Origin: Sulfurovum sp. | GTDB taxonomy: Bacteria; Campylobacterota; Campylobacteria; Campylobacterales; Sulfurovaceae | Direction: 5' to 3' | DNA length: 18,912 bases | NCBI GenBank assembly: GCA_003978395.1 | Contig: QNZV01000141.1 | Location: 1-18,912 of the forward strand | In this document: piece after piece, positions 7,631 through 14,437 of the stretch | How the letters are laid out: the number at the start of each line of letters is the position of its first letter | How positions within the stretch are numbered: the stretch's first letter is position 1 | Made by a program: the position numbers and the translations under genes | The notes under the pieces: model-generated | Databases searched by the model: none | Told to the model about the DNA's origin: nothing | What the model saw: only the letters and a program-made list of their open reading frames with translations

Positions 7631-8835
7631 TTTTCTTCGACTCTCCAAGGTAATCCTTGACTCATTAGCTCTTCCATAAATGGGTCAGGGTCAAACTCTT
7701 CCATATTAAAGACACCTTCTGCTTTCCATTTCTCTTCAAGTATCAATTTTGCTCCAATCATAGCAGGAACTCCAGTGGTGTAGCTTACTCCTTGACTAAG
7801 TACTTCAGCATAACATTTTTCATGGTCGCTTACTTGGTAGATGTAAACTGTTTTCTCTTTACCATTTTTTAAACCTTTGGCATAAATACCAATATTGGTT
7901 TTTCCTGTAGTTCTCTCTCCTAGCGATGCAGGGTCAGGAAGTAGGGTAGCTAAAAATTCCATAGGAACTATTTTTTGACCTTTATGTTCTATCTCTTTAA
8001 TCCCTAACATTCCTACATTCTCTAAACATTTCATGTGGGTTAAGTAGCTCTCTCCAAAGGTCATGAAAAAACGAATACGCTTAAGCCCTTTTATATGTTT
8101 TATTAAACTCTCCATCTCTTCATGGTAGAGCAGATATGACTCTTTCTCTCCAATTTCAGGATAGTCCCAAACTTGCATAATCTCCATTGGTTCAGTCTCT
8201 ATCCATTTGCCATTTTCCCAGTATCTTCCTTTTGCAGAGACTTCACGAAGATTAATTTCAGGATTAAAGTTGGTAGCAAAAGGGTAGCCGTGGTCTCCTG
8301 CATTGCAATCTAAAATATCAATGGTATGAATCTCATCAAAGTAGTGTTTCATTGCATAAGCACAAAAAACATTGGTAACACCAGGGTCAAATCCACTTCC
8401 TAAAAGAGCCATAGTGTTTGCCTCTTTAAACTGTTTATTTCGTTCCCACTGCTCTTTATATTCAAATTTAGCTGTATCTGGATGTTCATAGTTGGCTGTA
8501 TCCAAATAGTCTATACCACATTGTGTACAGGCATCCATAATGGTTAAATCTTGATAGGGTAGAGCCACATTTATCACGATATTTGGTTTTATCTCTTCAA
8601 AAAGTGTAATAAGGTTGGGAATTGAGTCAGCATCAACAGAAGCCGTTTGGATAGAGATAGAGAGCCTCTCTTTAATGTTTTTAGCAATGGTATCACATTT
8701 AGATAGGGTTCGACTAGCAAGTGTGATTTCTCCAAAGGTTTTAGAGTTCATAGCACATTTAAATGCAACCACATTTCCCACACCACCTGCACCAATGATT
8801 AGGGTTTTGTTATTTAGATTATTATCTTTAGACAT
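7627..8835 (-). CDS. Carboxyspermidine/carboxynorspermidine dehydrogenase (saccharopine dehydrogenase family)
   Basis: 402-residue soluble enzyme. The Rossmann motif GAGGVG at 15-20 follows a short N-terminus and indicates NAD(P)H binding. The signature GSGFDPGVTN at 146-155 and the C-terminal SQGVSYTTGVPAMIGAKLI are typical of the Campylobacter/Vibrio carboxy(nor)spermidine dehydrogenase branch rather than fungal saccharopine dehydrogenase. The family condenses aspartate semialdehyde with putrescine (or diaminopropane) and reduces the product, feeding spermidine or norspermidine synthesis after decarboxylation. The decarboxylase is not in the window. The start at 8835 has AAAGGAAAG eight bases upstream. 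The gene follows the thioesterase by 29 bases and probably shares its transcript. The choice between the two polyamine substrates is not decidable here. Confidence 0.9.
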   Translation of the reverse strand: MSKDNNLNNKTLIIGAGGVGNVVAFKCAMNSKTFGEITLASRTLSKCDTIAKNIKERLSISIQTASVDADSIPNLITLFEEIKPNIVINVALPYQDLTIMDACTQCGIDYLDTANYEHPDTAKFEYKEQWERNKQFKEANTMALLGSGFDPGVTNVFCAYAMKHYFDEIHTIDILDCNAGDHGYPFATNFNPEINLREVSAKGRYWENGKWIETEPMEIMQVWDYPEIGEKESYLLYHEEMESLIKHIKGLKRIRFFMTFGESYLTHMKCLENVGMLGIKEIEHKGQKIVPMEFLATLLPDPASLGERTTGKTNIGIYAKGLKNGKEKTVYIYQVSDHEKCYAEVLSQGVSYTTGVPAMIGAKLILEEKWKAEGVFNMEEFDPDPFMEELMSQGLPWRVEEK

Positions 8836-8864
8836 ATCTTTCCTTTAACTATTTTTTGAAAGAA

Positions 8865-9242
8865 TTATACCTTTTTTGGAATGATAATATCAGCTAAATG
8901 TAGAGGAATACGAGTAGGTTTCCCTTCTCGTACAAATACCAAGAGTATATCCATCTCAAATATTTTCTTTTTTTTAGAAAAGATAGATTGTTTTAAAATA
9001 ATAGAAGTACTTTTCTTCTTTACAAGTTGGGTACTTACTTCTAGTATATCCCCAAGGTATGCCATACCCAAAAAATTAGCATTTATATTTCGTACCACAA
9101 AACCTGAATTTTTTCCATCCGTTGGGGTTGTATTTTTTTCAAAAAATAGCTCAGACCTTGCACGTTCACAATACTTAATATAGTTTGTATGGTATACGAT
9201 GCCCCCTGCATCGGTATCTTCATAATATATTCTAATGTTCAC
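8865..9242 (-). CDS. ybgC: YbgC-type acyl-CoA thioesterase
   Basis: A single hotdog-fold domain of 125 residues, the full length for this family. The N-terminal signature YYEDTDAGGIVYHTNYIKYC at 6-25 contains the active-site Asp11 (second Asp of DTD), the equivalent of the catalytic Asp of 4-hydroxybenzoyl-CoA thioesterase. The enzyme hydrolyses acyl-CoA (or acyl-ACP) thioesters in the cytoplasm. The start codon is GTG, and its first G is also the last base of the TAG stop of the ClpP-like gene. An upstream ribosome-binding site is poor, so translation is probably coupled. In many proteobacteria ybgC sits with tol-pal; here it does not, which is usual in Campylobacterota. Confidence 0.92.
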   Translation of the reverse strand: MNIRIYYEDTDAGGIVYHTNYIKYCERARSELFFEKNTTPTDGKNSGFVVRNINANFLGMAYLGDILEVSTQLVKKKSTSIILKQSIFSKKKKIFEMDILLVFVREGKPTRIPLHLADIIIPKKV

Positions 9243-9940
9243 TATTTATTTTTCTTTTTTTTAGCTTCTTTTTTCTCTTTTTTTAAATATTTTAGGTACT
9301 CTTTTGCTGTTAATTCATCCCCATTAACAATAACATGAGTAGCAATACCTCTTTTACAAAGCTCTTTTGTTTCCATCCAATAATCTTGACCTACCAACAT
9401 CTGTTCAAACTCATGATTTGTTAAAAATCCTTTTTTTACAATCAAATCATAAAAGAATTTTTCAAGTTTTTTATTGGAGTGTTCAACACGTGCTTTTATT
9501 TCACCACCTTTTCCATGTGCTCCACCAGAATAGGTATGAAACATAAAATCAGAGTATTCATATGCCACTCTTTTTTCTGCCATACAGAATAGTAATGCAC
9601 CCATACTGTATCCATAATTATCAAGATAGGCTACAGTACGTTTATGAAATTTTTCTTGGATGAGGTTATAAAACTGTTGACCTTCTAATATAATACCTCC
9701 ACCAGAATTAATCATCAGTTCTAAATAATCATTTCTTTTTGCTTCACGTAATTCATTAAAAACAGAATGAAGACCTTTTTTAAGTTCAAAGAATCTTCCA
9801 ATATAGACACGATAACGTTTGTATTTTGGTGTTATCTGATAGATATTTTTTTCTTTATCTACAACTCTTTTTTGTTCAGAAATTACTTCTGTGTAGAGGG
9901 TGTGTTGTTCACTACTTAGCTCTTTTTTTGCACCAATCAT
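9242..9940 (-). CDS. ClpP-like serine protease/hydrolase
   Basis: 232 residues of ClpP/crotonase fold. Aligning by motif gives INSGGG at 77-82 (oxyanion strand, ClpP has INSPGG), nucleophile Ser112 in GYSMGALLF, His135 in FMFHTYSGGAHG and Asp186 in QDYWMETKE, so the complete Ser-His-Asp triad is present and in ClpP order and spacing. It differs from housekeeping ClpP by a longer charged N-terminus, a GGAHGKGGEIKA segment after the His, and a Lys-rich tail (about 215-232). There is no signal peptide or membrane anchor. It could be a ClpP paralog, a stand-alone peptidase, or a phage-derived maturation-protease relative. No capsid genes are nearby, which argues against the last. It overlaps ybgC by one base. 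Its leader contains a hairpin burying the Shine-Dalgarno sequence. Confidence 0.75.
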   Translation of the reverse strand: MIGAKKELSSEQHTLYTEVISEQKRVVDKEKNIYQITPKYKRYRVYIGRFFELKKGLHSVFNELREAKRNDYLELMINSGGGIILEGQQFYNLIQEKFHKRTVAYLDNYGYSMGALLFCMAEKRVAYEYSDFMFHTYSGGAHGKGGEIKARVEHSNKKLEKFFYDLIVKKGFLTNHEFEQMLVGQDYWMETKELCKRGIATHVIVNGDELTAKEYLKYLKKEKKEAKKKKNK

Positions 9941-9947
9941 ATTAAAA

Positions 9948-9973
9948 CCCCTATATATTATTTTTTATAGGGG
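9948..9973 (-). promoter_or_regulatory. Hairpin that buries the ribosome-binding site of the ClpP-like gene
   Basis: On the minus strand CCCCTATA (9973-9966) pairs exactly with TATAGGGG (9955-9948) across a 10-base A/T loop. AGGGG is the only plausible Shine-Dalgarno sequence, 7 bases before the ATG at 9940. The stem is followed by TTTT, so the same element may serve as a weak terminator for the upstream ATP-grasp operon. Confidence 0.55.
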
Positions 9974-9976
9974 CTT

Positions 9977-9982
9977 ATTATA
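9977..9982 (-). promoter_or_regulatory. -10 box upstream of the ClpP-like gene
   Basis: A perfect TATAAT on the minus strand 36 bases before the ATG. The expected start point, near 9968-9970, falls inside the upstream arm of the hairpin at 9948-9973, so transcripts from this promoter would probably lack most of that arm's G-C pairs. Confidence 0.55.
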
Positions 9983-10037
9983 TCGTATTTAAATGTAGTA
10001 TTTGGCTAGAATAGCAAGCTTTGTATAGACTTTTATC

Positions 10038-11468
10038 TTAAGCAAAGCTAGATTGAAGAGATAGCTTATACTTATTCCATGTCTCAATGATATTATCTAC
10101 CAAATCATCATTTATTGTATTAATATCAGTTAACACTCTAGGTTCTATCTCTAAAACACCAATTAGTTCAGCGTGAGTGAATCTTTTTAGAATCTTTTTT
10201 AGTTTTTTGTTACCTAGACCTTTTATGGTTAAGAGTAAAGACTCTAACTCCTCCTCTGAAAGTTCTATATTTGAGCTTGACTCATCAGCAGAAACTTCAG
10301 GTGCTTCTTCTGTTTTTAGTGCTGGTACTTTCATCGATTTTAAGTTTTTAAGTGCAAATTTGTCTTGATAATTCCATTTTTCACTTGGCCACTCTTCAAA
10401 AGTACGCTCTTTTACATCATATACTTTATAGGTAGAATCAAGCTCATGCATATAAACCTCTTTTTCTCCATATATTTTTTTCTTTGTTCCAAAGTAGGCA
10501 CCATCATAAGAAGGGTTGTACTCTCCAAAGGTAATATGTCTCATGGTTCTAAGTAAATCAGGAGAGATTTTACTAAGCTCTTCCCAGTTGAACATTGGCA
10601 TATGTGGTTTTTTAAATCTTCCTTCGCTTAGGCTCCACATAATATATTGACCAATCCAATCACGAATATATGGGAATGCTGCAAATGCTGTTGCACACTC
10701 TAAAATACGAACTTTACCATCTTTTCCATAGGCAACATCACATGCCCAGTACTCTGCATTTGCTGCTTTTGAAACTTTAACTGCAAGGTCAAGAACATTT
10801 TTTGGTACGTTCATGTAGTCCATCTCTCCACCTTGAGAGGTGTTGGTTAACCACTCTCCTTCTGGAGCTCTTCGCCAAAATGCACATACTGGTTTATGAC
10901 CAATAAGCATTACACGAATATCTGCTTCCATTGGAACAAAATCTTGAAAATACATTGGGTGATATTTTTTATCTGCATATAACTCTTTTGCCTCTTTATA
11001 TGAGTCTACTTTATGTACAAAATATCCACCATAGTTAGAGGGACCATACGATTTTTTAACAATCTTTGGATATTCTGTTTTTTTCAAAAATTTATCAGCA
11101 TTTGGTCTATTATAATAAATGTATGTTTTGGGAATTGGTAAATCATATTTCCATGCAAAACGGGTTACATTCTCTTTTGATTTATTAGAGAATTGAGTAT
11201 CTAGTGATGGAAGAAAACGTACATTTGGTAACGCTCTTGCTATCTCTCTAAATGTCTCATATGCTGTTGCAGGAATATTTCCAATAAGTACATCAATTTT
11301 TTTCTTTTTTACCTCTTTAATAAAACGCTCTTTATCATTTTTCCAGTGGTATATTACAGTCTCTATTTTGTTTGGCCAACCCTTAAAGTTTGAGTGGTCA
11401 AAAAATCTTAGGACATAGTCCATGTATAAAAAGCCTAATTTTGGTAGTTCTTTGTTTTTTAAAGCCAT
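10038..11468 (-). CDS. ATP-grasp protein with C-terminal helix-hairpin-helix-like segment
   Basis: 476 residues, soluble. Residues 10-90 form a pre-ATP-grasp domain, and residues about 95-275 carry ATP-grasp features: Lys138-Lys139, the Gly-rich loop SYGPSNYGGYFV (140-151), hinge YFQDFVPMEADIRV (173-186), Arg199-Arg200, Asn209 and Asp244. The final metal-binding motif reads ILECATAF: Glu257 is kept, but the usual Asn two residues later is Ala259. Residues 290-375 form a further domain I cannot assign. After an acidic linker (386-410), residues 411-466 contain TIKGLGNKKLKKIL and a second amphipathic helix pair, like helix-hairpin-helix DNA-binding or oligomerisation modules. It is third in an apparent operon after an M20 peptidase and a RimK-type ligase, 20 bases from the latter. 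A ligase forming an amide bond is likely; the substrate is unknown. Confidence 0.8.
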   Translation of the reverse strand: MALKNKELPKLGFLYMDYVLRFFDHSNFKGWPNKIETVIYHWKNDKERFIKEVKKKKIDVLIGNIPATAYETFREIARALPNVRFLPSLDTQFSNKSKENVTRFAWKYDLPIPKTYIYYNRPNADKFLKKTEYPKIVKKSYGPSNYGGYFVHKVDSYKEAKELYADKKYHPMYFQDFVPMEADIRVMLIGHKPVCAFWRRAPEGEWLTNTSQGGEMDYMNVPKNVLDLAVKVSKAANAEYWACDVAYGKDGKVRILECATAFAAFPYIRDWIGQYIMWSLSEGRFKKPHMPMFNWEELSKISPDLLRTMRHITFGEYNPSYDGAYFGTKKKIYGEKEVYMHELDSTYKVYDVKERTFEEWPSEKWNYQDKFALKNLKSMKVPALKTEEAPEVSADESSSNIELSEEELESLLLTIKGLGNKKLKKILKRFTHAELIGVLEIEPRVLTDINTINDDLVDNIIETWNKYKLSLQSSFA

Positions 11469-11488
11469 TGTTTTTTACTCTCTTTTAT

Positions 11489-12403
11489 TTATTTATTTTT
11501 TTTACGTGTTTTTTTATCGATTAAATCAACGATTAATTTAATTTTTTTATCGTTGAAATCCAGTCCCATTTTTTCTTGTTCAGGAGTTGCAAATGCTGGA
11601 ATTCCATTGACTTCCAGTACAACATACTCCTCTTTTTCTAAATCATAAATTATATCAACTCCTGCAATGTCTACACCACATGCTTTGGTTGCTTTTAGTG
11701 CAATATTAATAATCTCATCATTACACTCTCGCATAAATACTGAACCACCAGATGTGATATTTGTTCTCCAATCTGTGCCAGATGCTTTTCGTCCATAACA
11801 GCCTACAAATTGACCACCTACAATATCTACCCTAAAATCTGTATTATCATATTTAATGAATTTTTCAACAAAAACTTGACGAACATTCATCTGATTGATA
11901 AAAGGCAATAGAATATCAAGATTGTCTTCACTCTCTATTTTGGTAAGACCAACACCACCCCAACCATCGGTTGGTTTATATACCATTTTCCCCCATTTTT
12001 GAATGGTTTTTCGTAATTGTTCAGTATCATCACGATGACAAACTCTATAATCAGCTGTATTTACACCAGCATTTCTTAATACAAAAGAGGTGTGAAACTT
12101 ATCTTCTGTTAAAGCAAAGGCATCATAAGAGTTAATCATAGGAATAATACGATTAAGTGCTTGATATATGTAGGTTTGATAGATGGTCTGTTCTCCTGCA
12201 TTATAAGAGAACATAAGGTCTAATTTATTTAATTTAACCCCATTATGAACGATATTTGCATTTTTTGCTGTTGCATCACGTAGATTAATATCATCTATGG
12301 TATTAATATTACGCTCTTTTAATTGTTTAATAATCTTTTTTCCAATAGCTTCTCCTCCACCATTTTTATAAAGCCACATACCAATTGTTCGTTTGTCTGA
12401 CAT
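11489..12403 (-). CDS. RimK-type ATP-grasp ligase
   Basis: 304 residues, soluble. The pre-ATP-grasp region is 1-95. Typical RimK/glutathione-synthetase-like landmarks follow: Lys143 in MVYKPTDGWGGVGLTKI (ATP-binding Gly loop 147-152), hinge VFVEKFIKY at 177-185, DFRVDIVGG with Asp189 and Arg191, Arg205, Asn215 before the TSGGS turn, and metal ligands Asp250, Glu264 and Asn266 in VDIIYDLEKEEYVVLEVNGI. All catalytic positions appear intact. Such enzymes join an amino acid, often glutamate, to a carboxylate through an acylphosphate, using ATP. The tail is basic (KKTRKKNK). It lies 17 bases after the M20 peptidase gene and 20 bases before the second ATP-grasp gene. The acceptor (protein, peptide or small molecule) cannot be told from sequence. 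Confidence 0.85.
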   Translation of the reverse strand: MSDKRTIGMWLYKNGGGEAIGKKIIKQLKERNINTIDDINLRDATAKNANIVHNGVKLNKLDLMFSYNAGEQTIYQTYIYQALNRIIPMINSYDAFALTEDKFHTSFVLRNAGVNTADYRVCHRDDTEQLRKTIQKWGKMVYKPTDGWGGVGLTKIESEDNLDILLPFINQMNVRQVFVEKFIKYDNTDFRVDIVGGQFVGCYGRKASGTDWRTNITSGGSVFMRECNDEIINIALKATKACGVDIAGVDIIYDLEKEEYVVLEVNGIPAFATPEQEKMGLDFNDKKIKLIVDLIDKKTRKKNK

Positions 12404-12420
12404 CTCTGTTTTTCCTTCTA

Positions 12421-13434
12421 TTAAAATTCTTTAAATTTTTGATGATGCGTAAGCATTTGAGTCATCAAGTTAATTCGTTGCTCAAAAGAGCTTTTTAATG
12501 CACGTTCATGAATGGTATGGTCTCCATCTCCAAAAGGACCAAAACCATCAAGTGTAGTGACACCTTGAGATGCTATAATATTTGCATCACTAACACCACC
12601 ACGTTGTTCTGTAGTAAGCTTTTCTCCTGAAAGTTTTTCAATTTTTTCTATAAGTCTATGTTGCTCCTTATTGGCTTCCATTACATCTCGTTGAATGAGT
12701 CCCGAGAGCTTTGATTTTGTACCATTAACATAGGATATGTTTGTAATTTTTTCTAAAGCAGTTAATAGTCTATCTCGCTCAGAATTTTGTGTATAACGTA
12801 GTTCTAAAAGCAGTTCAGCTGTTGGTGAAATCGTATTTGCCCCAACTCCTCCTGAAATTTTTCCTACATTGACCGTTGTACCAATTTCAAGATTGGTCAA
12901 CTTTGTAAGTTCTATTAGTTTATATGCTGATTCTAAGTTGGCATTTATACCTGCTGTGTATCGTACTCCTGCATGAGAAGCTTTACCCTCAATATTGATT
13001 GTAAATGTTCCTACCCCTTTACGTCCTGTTACTACTTCTAAATTCTCCCCCGCTGCTTCAAATACAAAACAGTAGTCATAATCATGAGCCAGTTTTAAAC
13101 TGAGTTTCTTACTATCATCAGAACCTGTCTCTTCATCTGAGACCAGTAAAAAATCAATATTTTCTATTTTGTTGTTTTTTTTATAGACATTTCTTAGTGC
13201 TTGAAGGGCAACCATATTCCCTCCCTTCATATCACAAACACCTGGACCATAAACCCATTTTTCATCTTCTGAATAGTTTTCAAATTTTCCTTGAGGAAAA
13301 ACAGTGTCATTATGACCCAAAAGTAAGATTTTTTTCCCCTCTGTTTTTGGACTAACATAAAGATTGTGATTCCCAATAGTTTCCCGTTGATAACAGATGT
13401 TTTTAAAACCTAAATCATTGAACCATTCCGTCAT
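12421..13434 (-). CDS. M20-family zinc carboxypeptidase (glutamate carboxypeptidase-like)
   Basis: 337 residues from the first ATG, with a coding extension upstream (next entry). Di-zinc M20 landmarks, numbered from this ATG: His41 in LLGHNDTVFP, bridging Asp68 in GPGVCDMKGG, general base Glu101 and metal ligand Glu102 in SDEETGS, Glu126 in VFEAAGE, and His309 in DHTIHE. The dimerisation (lid) domain is about 137-248. The DTVFP and CDMKGG forms and the overall pattern are nearest to carboxypeptidase G2-type enzymes, which remove C-terminal glutamate. No signal peptide is seen, so it is probably cytoplasmic. It is the first gene of a probable operon with two ATP-grasp ligases, so it may trim or recycle what they build, or supply their substrate. 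The ATG at 13434 has no ribosome-binding site, which suggests the real start is upstream. Confidence 0.88.
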   Translation of the reverse strand: MTEWFNDLGFKNICYQRETIGNHNLYVSPKTEGKKILLLGHNDTVFPQGKFENYSEDEKWVYGPGVCDMKGGNMVALQALRNVYKKNNKIENIDFLLVSDEETGSDDSKKLSLKLAHDYDYCFVFEAAGENLEVVTGRKGVGTFTINIEGKASHAGVRYTAGINANLESAYKLIELTKLTNLEIGTTVNVGKISGGVGANTISPTAELLLELRYTQNSERDRLLTALEKITNISYVNGTKSKLSGLIQRDVMEANKEQHRLIEKIEKLSGEKLTTEQRGGVSDANIIASQGVTTLDGFGPFGDGDHTIHERALKSSFEQRINLMTQMLTHHQKFKEF

Positions 13435-13524
13435 AATTTTAGAAATTTGATCGACACCATCTTTATTATTAGTGTAGGAGTTGATGTTTATAATTGTTTG
13501 AAGGTTTTTAAAAAAATCTATAAT
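13435..13524 (-). other. In-frame N-terminal extension of the M20 peptidase, likely non-AUG start
   Basis: Thirty codons directly upstream of the ATG are open and encode what M20 enzymes normally have at their N-terminus: a helix followed by INSYTNNKDGVDQISKIM, resembling the usual Ile-(Asp/Asn)-Ser...Lys-(Asp/Glu)-Gly-Val pattern. The frame stays open to a stop at 13564-13566 but contains no ATG, GTG, TTG or CTG. AAAGGA at 13528-13533 is a good ribosome-binding site for ATT at 13524 (spacing 3) or ATA at 13521 (spacing 6). Either an unusual start codon is used, or the start codon was lost and the shorter form is made. Confidence 0.65.
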
Positions 13525-13583
13525 ATATCCTTTAATTAAGTTGAATTTGTACTTTAAAAAAAACTATGTGTAGTAATTGTGGA

Positions 13584-13589
13584 ATTATA
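13584..13589 (-). promoter_or_regulatory. -10 box for the M20/ATP-grasp operon
   Basis: A perfect TATAAT on the minus strand. A transcript starting near 13577 would give about 50 bases of leader before the proposed ATT/ATA start, against about 143 bases before the ATG at 13434. Between here and the hairpin at 13727 the sequence is very AT-rich and shows no gene. Confidence 0.6.
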
Positions 13590-13726
13590 GCACGTTAATC
13601 CTAAAAAAAGATGAAAAATTCAGCAAGAATTAATATTTGTTTTTAATAAAATATTATAAATATAAATAAACATAATAAAATATTTTTTTGGAATTAAAGA
13701 GAGAATTGGAGTGTAAAATTTAGTAG

Positions 13727-13753
13727 TTTGGTATGGCGTTTTGCCATACCAAA
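13727..13753 (-). terminator. Hairpin after efp, probable terminator
   Basis: A perfect 11-bp inverted repeat (TTTGGTATGGC at 13727-13737, GCCATACCAAA at 13743-13753) encloses a 5-base loop and starts 7 bases after the efp stop codon on the minus strand. The tail after the stem (CTACTAAATTTT) is T-poor, so it is not a textbook intrinsic terminator. It could also act by stabilising the efp mRNA 3' end. Confidence 0.6.
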
Positions 13754-13759
13754 ATTTTT

Positions 13760-14326
13760 CTATTTTGCTTTTTCTAAATATTTGCCATCAACGGTATCGA
13801 CTACAATCTTTTGACCTTCTAAAATAAAGAATGGTACTTGTACTACTGCACCTGAGTCTAGTGTTGCTGGTTTTTTACCACCTTGTGAATCACCTTTGAA
13901 GTTTGGAGGAGTCTCTACAACTGTATATGTTGCTGTTTGTGCAATTTCTACAGAGATTGCTTTTCCATTATGAAAAAGAATATCAGCTTCCATCCCATCA
14001 ATCATATAATCAAAAGTCTCTTTTCCTACTTGTTCATGAGTAAGACCAATTTGGTCATAGGTTGTGGTATCCATAAATTGTAAAAACTCTCCGTCATCAT
14101 ACAGATACTGCATGGTTGTCTGTTCTAAATCAGGCACTTCAAATTTATCGCCTGCATGTACAGTTTTTTCAATTACTTTACCTGTTGAGAGGTTTTTAAT
14201 TTTACAACGTACAAAAGCTGCACCTTTTCCTGGTTTTACATGTTGAAAGTCTACTACTCTATAAGGGTTTCCGTCTAACTCTAAACGTACACCTTTTTTA
14301 AGGTCACCCATTGAAATTGTTGCCAT
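13760..14326 (-). CDS. efp: Translation elongation factor P
   Basis: 188 residues, standard length. EF-P binds between the P and E sites of the ribosome and relieves stalling at polyproline stretches. The N-terminal KOW-like domain has HVKPGKGAAF at 29-38, placing the modifiable Lys34 at the tip of the loop exactly as in E. coli, so a post-translational modification there is expected. The modification enzymes are not in this window. Domains 2 and 3 follow with the usual OB folds. The start is preceded by TAGGAG at a 9-base distance, with a TATAAT box further upstream. It has its own 3' hairpin and reads as a monocistronic unit, divergent from the Deg protease gene. Confidence 0.97.
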   Translation of the reverse strand: MATISMGDLKKGVRLELDGNPYRVVDFQHVKPGKGAAFVRCKIKNLSTGKVIEKTVHAGDKFEVPDLEQTTMQYLYDDGEFLQFMDTTTYDQIGLTHEQVGKETFDYMIDGMEADILFHNGKAISVEIAQTATYTVVETPPNFKGDSQGGKKPATLDSGAVVQVPFFILEGQKIVVDTVDGKYLEKAK

Positions 14327-14353
14327 TTATACAACTCCTAATTTTTTTTTGCT

Positions 14354-14359
14354 ATTATA
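14354..14359 (-). promoter_or_regulatory. -10 box of efp
   Basis: A perfect TATAAT on the minus strand 27 bases before the efp ATG, which implies a leader of about 20 bases. The remaining 78 bases up to 14437 must also hold the promoter of the divergent protease gene, but no clear -10 box was seen for it. Confidence 0.65.
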
Positions 14360-14437
14360 TCCTTTGATTAATATTACATTGTTTAATGGTTTACTATTTA
14401 CTGTTATCCTTACAAAAAAATTAAATAAAGGTATTAA

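Noticed and set aside
10017..10049. Inverted repeat AGCTTTG...CAAAGCT around the stop of the HhH ATP-grasp gene
   Set aside because: Only 7 bp of stem with a 19-base loop and no T-run downstream, so it is not convincing as a terminator.
13611..13646. 11-codon plus-strand open frame in the gap between the M20 gene and efp
   Set aside because: Too short, with no ribosome-binding site or recognisable leader-peptide logic.
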